Of a stretch of DNA of 7,110 nucleotides, positions 1 through 5,413 are shown one piece after another. The notes under the pieces were generated by a model. The model saw nothing but the letters and a program-made list of their open reading frames with translations. It did not search any database and was not told where the DNA came from. Position 1 is the first letter of the stretch; the number at the start of each line of letters is the position of its first letter. The position numbers and the translations under genes are program-made. Where the stretch lies: contig PLLI01000087.1 in the NCBI GenBank assembly GCA_003140915.1, forward strand, positions 1 to 7,110, written 5' to 3'. This stretch comes from Candidatus Omnitrophota bacterium. GTDB lineage: Bacteria > Omnitrophota > Gorgyraeia > 2-01-FULL-45-10.

Positions 1-52
1 ACGTCGCCACATCACATTCCTGCGTGCTAAGTGTGTTAAATTTTTCGGGTGG

Positions 53-82
53 CGCTCCTTTCGACTTTTTTCGAAAAGGGCG
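53..82. repeat. Hairpin-forming inverted repeat
   Basis: Bases 53-63 can pair with 72-82 over 11 positions, with one C-A mismatch and one G-U wobble, around an 8-base loop rich in T. It is not followed by a T tract on either strand, so it does not look like an intrinsic terminator. Its left half is the same segment that can pair with 295-302, making two mutually exclusive structures possible. Confidence 0.5.
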
Positions 83-88
83 AAGTAT

Positions 89-267
89 GGATGGGATGTC
101 CCGAATATAGATAAGGATAGTTCGGGTACATAGATACGCATCTATATTACCTTGAGATTGTAAACCCGTTCTGTGGTATAAGGTGAGGAACGGATGGGGT
201 GCCCGAACACAGTAACTATATTTCGGGATATGTAGATACGCGCTTGTATGACTGAAATTGTAAACCC
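89..267. repeat. Two imperfect tandem units of about 100 bp
   Basis: Copy 1 (89-167) and copy 2 (192-267) share blocks in the same order: GGATGGG-, a G/TCCCGAA block, a TTCGGG block after a 14-15 base loop, TAGATACGC (131-139 and 233-241) and ATTGTAAACCC (157-167 and 257-267, exactly 100 bp apart). The interval between blocks has diverged, including small length changes. Within each copy CCCGAA and TTCGGG form a 6-bp hairpin (100-105 with 121-126; 202-207 with 222-227). Copy 1 also has the hairpin ATAGAT/ATCTAT (130-135 with 140-145); the equivalent in copy 2 is weaker. A partial third copy of the start of the unit lies at 286-314 and corresponds to 75-105. Retention of short blocks and hairpins while the rest diverges is what structured RNA or protein-binding repeats look like, but two copies cannot prove selection. 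Confidence 0.65.
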
Positions 268-322
268 ATACGAGCCCTTTAGAACAAAAAGGCGAAGGAG
301 CGGCAGGACCCGAAAAATGTCT

Positions 323-326
323 GAGG
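323..326 (+). promoter_or_regulatory. Ribosome binding site of the exported-protein gene
   Basis: GAGG ends 7 bases before the ATG at 334, a normal Shine-Dalgarno distance, and supports that ATG as the start. It lies only a few bases beyond the right inverted-repeat arm (295-318), so folding of the leader could affect its accessibility. Confidence 0.6.
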
Positions 327-333
327 AAAATTT

Positions 334-1341
334 ATGAAAATATTACGACTAACAATTCTGGTGATCACATTTATTGCAATCACGCATTGCGGTTACTGCG
401 CGAATGCGCCTGAGGTTGTTACGCAGGTCGATGGCGGGATCGCCTCCGATACCCGCAATGCGATAAACGCGCTAAATAAGACGCTCTGCCAGAGCATGAA
501 GGACAACAGGCCCGATGTGATGATGAATATGTTCGTTGCGGAGGGCAGGGATGATCCGACGCTGGAAGCAAGTGTTAATAAGACTTATGAGCAATTGGGC
601 CAGCTTGCCAAAGGCACAGCCTTTAATATGCTGCATGAGTATCTCATTGATGTGAAAGGCCCCGGCACGGCCATGGTAACTTTGCCCAGCGATGACGGGA
701 ACAAATTTAACATGAGCGTTGAAGGCGGCAAAGGGCCCCTTTTCGTATCTCTCCTGGCATCAGGCGGCAATTTCAAGGATCTTATCTTGTGTTTTGTATA
801 TCTCAAGACCAAAGAAGGCTGGCAGCTTTTCAATTTTAACTGTGGAATATATAAGGTGGACGGAAGGAGTCCTGTCCAATGGTATGAGGAAGCAAGGAAG
901 ATGTACGACAAAGGCTGGATCGTGCCGGCAATGCAGAGGATGCAGCTGATCCAAACTTTTATCCGTCCCGCCCCGTTCATCGCGTATGATAAAGAGAGAG
1001 AGATGCTAGACTTTTTCCGGGCAGGAGGTGCGGAGGCCGCGAAGAGATACAAGTTCCCTTTAAAGGCGGCGTGGGTGAAGGACTCGCCGACGATCTATGG
1101 GCTCGATATCGAGTTTGTCCAAAATAAGCTCGCGCCTGTAGTAGTTTACGTTACAAAATACCCGTTGGCCAGGGGTGTCCCTATCCAAGAGGAAGTTGAT
1201 GCGATAACTTCCCGGATTGAGAAGGCCATCCCCGGCATTACGCAAATGACCGATCTTGTGGTATATAGAGCTTTCACTGAACCGCCGCTCGACCAGAATA
1301 AAAATTACAAGTACAGGACCGTACCAAGTAAAGTTAGATAG
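334..1341 (+). CDS. Exported protein of unknown function
   Basis: I do not recognise this family. The 335-residue product begins with a typical Sec signal: lysine and arginine at positions 2-5, then a hydrophobic stretch to about residue 17, then a small-residue region around 20-25 (CGYCANA) where signal peptidase I could cut. The cysteines at 19 and 22 do not sit in a good lipobox, so a lipoprotein is less likely. The mature part has no further membrane span. Residues ~35-195 mix helices and strands, with a strand-like stretch near W163 (KTKEGWQLFNF) followed by a WYEEARKMYDKG helix; this is loosely reminiscent of NTF2-like folds, a weak inference from pattern only. The rest (~200-335) is charged and ends in a basic tail. 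The ATG has a GAGG site 7 bases upstream. The gene ends 26 bp before acsC with no terminator between, so it is probably co-transcribed with the Wood-Ljungdahl genes, although no known step of that pathway needs an exported protein. Confidence 0.85.
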   Translation: MKILRLTILVITFIAITHCGYCANAPEVVTQVDGGIASDTRNAINALNKTLCQSMKDNRPDVMMNMFVAEGRDDPTLEASVNKTYEQLGQLAKGTAFNMLHEYLIDVKGPGTAMVTLPSDDGNKFNMSVEGGKGPLFVSLLASGGNFKDLILCFVYLKTKEGWQLFNFNCGIYKVDGRSPVQWYEEARKMYDKGWIVPAMQRMQLIQTFIRPAPFIAYDKEREMLDFFRAGGAEAAKRYKFPLKAAWVKDSPTIYGLDIEFVQNKLAPVVVYVTKYPLARGVPIQEEVDAITSRIEKAIPGITQMTDLVVYRAFTEPPLDQNKNYKYRTVPSKVR

Positions 1342-1357
1342 GGTCCAGATTTCGGAC

Positions 1358-1362
1358 AGGAG
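1358..1362 (+). promoter_or_regulatory. Ribosome binding site that fixes the acsC start
   Basis: AGGAG ends 5 bases before the ATG at 1368. An in-frame GTG at 1362 would give two extra residues (MK), but it overlaps this site and would have no site of its own. The ATG also yields the family's usual N-terminus, beginning MALSGLDIYKLLPKTNC. Confidence 0.75.
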
Positions 1363-1367
1363 TGAAA

Positions 1368-2702
1368 ATGGCGTTATCGGGATTGGATATTTACAAATTA
1401 TTACCGAAGACCAACTGCAAGGATTGCGGGTTCGCGACCTGCCTGGCGTTCGCGATGGCGCTTGCCCAGAAAAAGGTTTCGCTCGACAAATGCCCGCACA
1501 TCACCGCGAATGCCCGCGAGGCGCTCGAGAGTGCGGCCCAGCCGCCCATCAAGCTCGTCACGATCGGCACCGGTTCGCATAAGATCGAGATCGGCAATGA
1601 GACCGTGATGTACCGCCACGAGCAGAAGTTCTATCATCCCTCAGCGATAGGCTTCCTTGTAGAGGATGCCTTTTCGGACGCCGATATTGGCAAGGCTATC
1701 TCCGATATTAAAAAGTTAGAATTCGAAAGGGTCGGACAGGTCATTTCGGCAAATCTTATCTGCATCAGGAATTCTTCGAAGAATAAAGAGAAATTCATCA
1801 GTGCCGTTAAAAAAGTCGCCGCATCTACAGACTTATGTATTGCGCTCGATAGTTCTGATCCTGCCGCGATGGCCGAGGCGGCGAAAGCAGTCAAGGGGAG
1901 ACGGCCGCTCATTATTTCTCCCGATGCGAAATCGGCGCCGGAATTCGCAAAAATAGCGAAAGAGAATAACGCGCCGCTCGCCGTTACCTGCACAAGCCTC
2001 GACGAGGTCGCGCAGATGACGGATGCGGTCAAAAAGGCGGGAATCGAAGAGGTGGTCATTAATTTAAACGAAAAAAGCCCTTCACGGAAGATACAGGGTT
2101 TCACTTACGCCCGCCGCGCGGCCTTGAAGAAGAATTTCAGGGCGTTGGGCTATCCGGTCCTCGCGTTTACACAACAGGCCGACCCGTCGCTTGAACTGGC
2201 GGAGGCAATATCATACATCCTGAAATACGCCGGTATAGTAATAATGAAGGGCCGGGATAAAGATTTTGTATTCCCGCTCCTCGTGGCGCGTCAGGATGTT
2301 TACCAGGACCCGCAAAAACCCGTCCAGGTCGAGCCGAAGATATACGAGATAGGAAAGGTGACGAAGGATTCGCCGGTCGCCGTTACGACGAACTTCTCGA
2401 TAACGTATTTTACGGTGGCAGGGGAGGTTGAGTCGAGCAAGGTGCCGACTTACGTCATCTGCTGCGATTCGGAGGGGATGTCGGTCTTGACCGCGTGGGC
2501 CGCGGAGAAGTTCACGGCAGAGCGGATCGCCGATACATTGAAGAAGAGCGGGATCGAGGGGCTCGTATCCCATAAAAAAGTCATTATACCGGGCTATGTT
2601 TCGGTCTTGAGTGGGAAGCTTGAAGAAGTTTCGGGGTGGAAGGTCAACGTCGGGCCGAGAGAAGCATCCGGTATACCGAATTATTTGAGGAACTGGAAAT
2701 AG
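1368..2702 (+). CDS. acsC: Corrinoid iron-sulfur protein, large (gamma) subunit
   Basis: This cytoplasmic 444-residue protein is the cobalamin- and [4Fe-4S]-carrying subunit of the corrinoid iron-sulfur protein. It accepts a methyl group from the AcsE reaction and delivers it to acetyl-CoA synthase. The N-terminal iron-sulfur domain is intact, with cysteines at 17, 20, 25 and 42 in the C-x2-C-x4-C-x16-C pattern of this family (PF04060 type); this cluster passes electrons to cobalt during reactivation. Residues ~80-320 form the TIM-barrel part of the CdhD family (PF03599). Residues ~345-444 match the C-terminal cobalamin-binding domain, from the TYFTVAGEVESSKVPTYV segment to the GIPNYLRNWK end. 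Length is as expected. The ATG at 1368 is preferred over the GTG at 1362 because of the Shine-Dalgarno position. The stop codon is followed directly by the start of acsV, and the dimer partner acsD lies two genes downstream. Confidence 0.96.
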   Translation: MALSGLDIYKLLPKTNCKDCGFATCLAFAMALAQKKVSLDKCPHITANAREALESAAQPPIKLVTIGTGSHKIEIGNETVMYRHEQKFYHPSAIGFLVEDAFSDADIGKAISDIKKLEFERVGQVISANLICIRNSSKNKEKFISAVKKVAASTDLCIALDSSDPAAMAEAAKAVKGRRPLIISPDAKSAPEFAKIAKENNAPLAVTCTSLDEVAQMTDAVKKAGIEEVVINLNEKSPSRKIQGFTYARRAALKKNFRALGYPVLAFTQQADPSLELAEAISYILKYAGIVIMKGRDKDFVFPLLVARQDVYQDPQKPVQVEPKIYEIGKVTKDSPVAVTTNFSITYFTVAGEVESSKVPTYVICCDSEGMSVLTAWAAEKFTAERIADTLKKSGIEGLVSHKKVIIPGYVSVLSGKLEEVSGWKVNVGPREASGIPNYLRNWK

Positions 2703-4568
2703 GTGAAAGAGTTCAGTGTAAAGTTCATATTGCCGGACGGATTTCTTATATTTAAGCGGCCGGTTATCAAGACGGCGACGGTTGCAAAGGGTACCGACCT
2801 TCTGACTGCCGCGACAAAGGCAGGGGTGATCCTAAACGCGACTTGCGGTGGCGATGGATTATGCGGGAAATGCAAGGTCGTTGTTAATAAAAAGACCGTC
2901 CCGGCTTGCGAAACACTGGTCGAGAGCGATCTCGAGGTGCGCGTTCCGAAGGGCTCGCTCGAAGTTCGCATAAAGAGCTCCCTGTCGGCCGAAGAGTTTA
3001 CAAAAGGTATTGTTTTAAAGAGGGAGAATGCCTATAAACATTCTCCGATGGTAAGAAAGATATATTTAAAGCTTCCGGAGCTCACAGCTAACGATAACGC
3101 GAGTGACCTTGACCGCTTATATAGAGAGCTGGCCGGTAAGATCGACGGTGTCCATATCTCCGCGAAATTTGCGAGCGTCAAATTTTTAAGCGGCACGTTG
3201 CGAGACAGCGATTTTCAGGTGACGGTTACGCTAGGGCTTAAGGACGGCCACTTCGAGATAATTTCGGTCGAGCCGGGCGACACGACCAAAGCAAGCTACG
3301 GATTTGCATTCGATATCGGCACTACGACAGTGGCCGGGCAGCTTGTCGATCTCAATACGCGCGAAATACTGGGCACGCGGATCGCCTTCAATAAACAAGC
3401 AGCGTACGGAAGCGACGTCATAACAAGGATAATATTCGCATCGGTCCCCGAGGGGCTCGAGAAGGCGCACAAGGCCGTCGTCTCTAACATGAACGAGATG
3501 ATCGGCGACCTGATTAAAGCATATAAAGTGAATTTGGCCGATGTATATGCCATCGCGTGCGCCGGCAACATGACCATGATGCACTTGCTTCTCAAGGTAG
3601 ACCCGTCTGCCATCAGGAAGCCGCCGTATCTACCGGCCACGACGGCATTTCCGACGATACATTCGTCCGAGGTGGAGATAGAGGCGAACCCCAAAGGACT
3701 GATCTCGTTTTTGCCTGGCGTCAGCACTTATGTGGGCGGCGACATAGTCGCAGGTATTCTTGCGTGCGGGATCTTTGAGACAGACGAGCTATCGCTCCTC
3801 ATCGATATAGGTACGAACGGCGAACTCGTCCTGGGGAACAAGGAATGGATGATAGGGGCGGCCGCGAGCGCAGGACCCGCTTTTGAAGGCAGCGGGCTAA
3901 GCTGCGGGATGAAGGCGGTGAAGGGTGCCGTCCAGAAAGTCAGGATCGATGAGGACCTTAGCGTCCATTGCGACGTGATCGGAAATGGTAAGCCGTCCGG
4001 CGTCTGCGGTTCGGGCTACATCGATCTCTTGTGCCAGATGCTGAAGCGAGGGATCATAGATAAGTCGGGCAAGATCAACAAGGATACTAAATCCGGCAGG
4101 ATACGCCTCGGCGAGACAAGGCCTGAGTTCGTCGTTGCATTTAAGTCCGAATCGGGCGCAGGTAAAGACGTCGTGATAAACGAAGACGACATCGAGAACA
4201 TCAAACGTTCGAAAGGCGCGATATATAGCGCTGTAATAGCGCTCCTGGCGAAGGTTGAAAAAGATATAAAGGATGTGAAGAAGATATATATAGCAGGCGG
4301 GTTCGGAAATTACCTTAATATAGAGAACGCAATATGTATCGGGCTCCTCCCGGATGTTGAGCGCGGACGCTATGAATTTGTGGGAAATTCTTCGCTCGCG
4401 GGCGCAAGGATGTCTCTTCTTTCGACCGAGGCGCTTGAGAAGACCGGCGATATAGCAAAGAACATCACTTACATCGACCTGAGCGCGGAGCCCGCGTACA
4501 TGGACGAGTACATCGCGTCGCTATTCTTCCCGCATACGAACCTGTGGAGGTTCCCATCGGTACGGTAA
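2703..4568 (+). CDS. acsV: ATP-dependent reductive activator of the corrinoid protein (RACo type)
   Basis: This 621-residue protein uses ATP to drive an electron uphill onto inactive Co(II) in the corrinoid protein, restoring methyl-accepting Co(I). The N-terminal ~95 residues are a plant-type [2Fe-2S] ferredoxin domain with cysteines at 48, 54, 57 and 69 (C-x5-C-x2-C-x11-C). A linker and middle domain lead to the ASKHA-fold ATPase. Its nucleotide-binding motifs are visible: DIGTTT at 204-209, DIGTNGE at 368-374, CGSGYID from 435, and AGGFGNY at 531-537. The C-terminus (SLFFPHTNLWRFPSV) is typical of the family. The same family (COG3894) also activates corrinoid proteins of other methyltransferases; its position between acsC and acsD assigns it to the corrinoid iron-sulfur protein. 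The start is a GTG directly after the acsC stop with no gap; GAGGA at 2687-2691, 11 bases upstream, is a somewhat distant ribosome site, so translation is probably coupled to acsC. Its 3' end overlaps cooC. Confidence 0.94.
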   Translation: MKEFSVKFILPDGFLIFKRPVIKTATVAKGTDLLTAATKAGVILNATCGGDGLCGKCKVVVNKKTVPACETLVESDLEVRVPKGSLEVRIKSSLSAEEFTKGIVLKRENAYKHSPMVRKIYLKLPELTANDNASDLDRLYRELAGKIDGVHISAKFASVKFLSGTLRDSDFQVTVTLGLKDGHFEIISVEPGDTTKASYGFAFDIGTTTVAGQLVDLNTREILGTRIAFNKQAAYGSDVITRIIFASVPEGLEKAHKAVVSNMNEMIGDLIKAYKVNLADVYAIACAGNMTMMHLLLKVDPSAIRKPPYLPATTAFPTIHSSEVEIEANPKGLISFLPGVSTYVGGDIVAGILACGIFETDELSLLIDIGTNGELVLGNKEWMIGAAASAGPAFEGSGLSCGMKAVKGAVQKVRIDEDLSVHCDVIGNGKPSGVCGSGYIDLLCQMLKRGIIDKSGKINKDTKSGRIRLGETRPEFVVAFKSESGAGKDVVINEDDIENIKRSKGAIYSAVIALLAKVEKDIKDVKKIYIAGGFGNYLNIENAICIGLLPDVERGRYEFVGNSSLAGARMSLLSTEALEKTGDIAKNITYIDLSAEPAYMDEYIASLFFPHTNLWRFPSVR

Positions 4569-5326
4569 TAGCGGTGAACGGCAAGGGCGGCACGGGCAAG
4601 TCGTCGATATCGGCGCTTTTGGTAGCGCATATTATCGAAAAGAAACTCGGCTCGGTCCTGGCGATAGACGCGGACCCGAATTCGTGCCTGGCGGACGACC
4701 TGGGTGTGGCCAGGCCTGAAACTATAGTCGGCATCTGTGAAGAGGTATCGAAGAACCTTTCGCGGATCCCGGCGGGAATTACGAAGGACCGCTTCATAGA
4801 GATGCGCGTCCAGGAGGCGATAAACGAGGCGAAGGGATTCGACCTCCTCGTGATGGGAAGGCCGGAAGGGCCTGGATGCTACTGTTACGTCAATAACCTC
4901 CTGCGCGGCATCATAGGGAAGATTACAAAGAACTACGATTTTGTTATAATAGATAACGCGGCCGGGATGGAACATATATCGCGCCGGACGACCGGCGAGA
5001 TGAACAAACTCCTTGTCGTGAGCGACTATTCGATCCCCGGCGTGCGTTCCGCGCACAGAATATATGAGCTTGCCAAGGAACTCGGCATCAAGATAAGCGG
5101 CGCGTATCTCGTGATAAATAAGGTTTCCGGGCCGCTTGCTCCATTGACCGCGGAGATAGTTAACACAGGCCTTGAGGTAGCAGGAAGCATACCATACGAC
5201 GAAGAGGTGGTCGATTGGAACGTTTCGAATAAGCCGATATTCGATTTTTATGATGAGACGATCCGCACAGGGATCGAGGAGATATTTAACAATTTAATGG
5301 CCTCGGCCGGAGGCCTCGGCACTTAG
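4544..5326 (+). CDS. cooC: CooC/AcsF-type nickel-insertion ATPase for CODH/ACS
   Basis: This is a MinD/ParA-like cytoplasmic P-loop ATPase of 260 residues, which in studied members couples ATP hydrolysis to maturation of the nickel sites of CO dehydrogenase or acetyl-CoA synthase. The deviant Walker A motif KGGTGKS is at 14-20, the DADPN switch segment at 42-46, the C-x-C metal-binding pair at C112 and C114 in GPGCYCYVNN, and the DNAAGMEH Walker B/switch II segment at 137-144. In characterised CooC the C-x-C pair binds metal at the dimer interface. Whether it serves acsA or acsB cannot be told, as neither is in the window. The start is uncertain: the GTG at 4544 overlaps acsV by 25 bp and lacks an upstream ribosome site, whereas GGAGG at 4546-4550 lies inside it, 5 bases before an in-frame ATC at 4556. 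The last ten codons lie within a tandemly duplicated 52-bp sequence, so the MASAGGLGT tail may be a recent replacement. Confidence 0.93.
   Translation: MEVPIGTVIAVNGKGGTGKSSISALLVAHIIEKKLGSVLAIDADPNSCLADDLGVARPETIVGICEEVSKNLSRIPAGITKDRFIEMRVQEAINEAKGFDLLVMGRPEGPGCYCYVNNLLRGIIGKITKNYDFVIIDNAAGMEHISRRTTGEMNKLLVVSDYSIPGVRSAHRIYELAKELGIKISGAYLVINKVSGPLAPLTAEIVNTGLEVAGSIPYDEEVVDWNVSNKPIFDFYDETIRTGIEEIFNNLMASAGGLGT
4546..4550 (+). promoter_or_regulatory. Shine-Dalgarno-like GGAGG inside the annotated cooC start
   Basis: GGAGG sits within the first codons counted from the GTG at 4544 and 5 bases ahead of an in-frame ATC at 4556. It would be well placed if translation began at that ATC, giving a product starting MGTVIAVNGKGG, closer to the short lead before the P-loop usual in CooC proteins. 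ATC is a very rare initiator, so this remains a suggestion. Confidence 0.35.
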
Positions 5327-5402
5327 CCGACACCGTGGCTTAATGAACTTGGCCTCGGTCGGAGGCCTCGGCACTTAGCCGACACCGTGGCTTAATAAAC
5401 TT
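5298..5402. repeat. 52-bp tandem direct repeat spanning the end of cooC
   Basis: Copy 1 (5299-5350) and copy 2 (5351-5402) are each 52 bp and differ at only two positions: C/T at 5307/5359 and G/A at 5344/5396. One extra base on the left also matches (T5298 with T5350). Each copy carries two small inverted repeats: GGCCTC/GAGGCC around a 5-base loop (5299-5304 with 5310-5315; 5351-5356 with 5362-5367), and TCGGC/GCCGA around ACTTA (5316-5320 with 5326-5330; 5368-5372 with 5378-5382). Copy 1 encodes the last residues and stop codon of cooC; copy 2 is non-coding or encodes only a tiny frame. The repeat fills most of the 87-bp cooC-acsD gap, the only sizeable gap in the operon. There are no spacers and only two copies, so this is not a CRISPR array. 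The near-identity implies a recent duplication. Confidence 0.95.
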
Positions 5403-5407
5403 GAGGT
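5403..5407 (+). promoter_or_regulatory. Ribosome binding site of acsD
   Basis: GAGGT lies 6 bases before the ATG at 5414 and starts exactly where the second 52-bp repeat copy ends, so the duplication has left the acsD translation signal intact. Confidence 0.75.
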
Positions 5408-5413
5408 AACCAG

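Larger units (their letters stand above)
40..318. repeat. Foldback element with imperfect terminal inverted repeats
   Basis: The left arm (40-60) and right arm (295-318) are reverse complements over 19 positions. Bases 40-50 pair perfectly with 308-318 (11 bp) and 53-60 pair perfectly with 295-302 (8 bp), separated by an internal loop of 2 bases on the left and 5 on the right. The enclosed ~230 bp contains tandem repeat units. The layout resembles a miniature inverted-repeat (MITE-like) element or a large RNA stem closing a multibranched structure. No target-site duplication is visible: the triplets outside the arms, TAA on the left and GTC on the right, differ. There is no transposase in the window. 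The left arm can also form a local hairpin with 72-82 instead, so the long-range pairing is one of several alternatives. Confidence 0.6.
1..333. other. Gene-free, repeat-rich leader region
   Basis: No coding region is supported here; the reading frames present are only a few codons long (for example an ATG at 88 reaches a stop after seven codons). The first ~39 bases show nothing recognisable. From 40 onward the sequence is dominated by repeats: a pair of imperfect inverted arms at the two ends, two tandem ~100-bp imperfect units between them, and six alternating hexamers (TTCGGG at 44, 121 and 222; CCCGAA at 100, 202 and 309) that can pair in more than one way. It ends directly against the ribosome binding site of the following gene, so it is either the structured 5' leader of that transcript or a dispersed intergenic element that landed there. 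I see no match to the conserved boxes of cobalamin, tetrahydrofolate or cyclic-di-GMP riboswitches. Confidence 0.75.

Noticed and set aside
53..82. Intrinsic terminator from an upstream gene
   Set aside because: The hairpin is real, but no T run follows it on either strand; the T tract is in the loop.
152..182. Sigma-70-like promoter (TTGAGA, then TATAAG)
   Set aside because: The spacer is 19 bases, longer than usual, and the boxes fall inside the repeat units where the second copy does not preserve them. Too weak to list as a feature.
1..333. Cobalamin or tetrahydrofolate riboswitch, plausible given the corrinoid and folate genes downstream
   Set aside because: I could not find the conserved B12 box or the other conserved core segments of either class. 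The structure here is built on TTCGGG/CCCGAA pairs instead.
334..400. Lipoprotein signal in the exported protein
   Set aside because: Cysteines at residues 19 and 22 lack a proper lipobox: the residue before C19 is histidine and the one before C22 is tyrosine. Ordinary signal peptidase I processing is the better reading.
585..1052. Minus-strand frame of 155 codons opposite the exported-protein gene
   Set aside because: It lies wholly within a better-supported plus-strand gene, has no plausible ribosome site, and its protein shows no recognisable domain. The same holds for the other long antisense frames opposite acsC, acsV, cooC and acsD (for example 1634-2104, 3296-3727 and 4469-5056).
1362..1367. 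GTG start for acsC two codons upstream
   Set aside because: It overlaps the AGGAG site that properly serves the ATG at 1368, and the family N-terminus begins at that ATG.
5298..5402. CRISPR array or insertion-sequence end
   Set aside because: There are just two directly abutting copies with no spacer, no terminal inverted repeats and no transposase or cas gene. A simple tandem duplication explains it.
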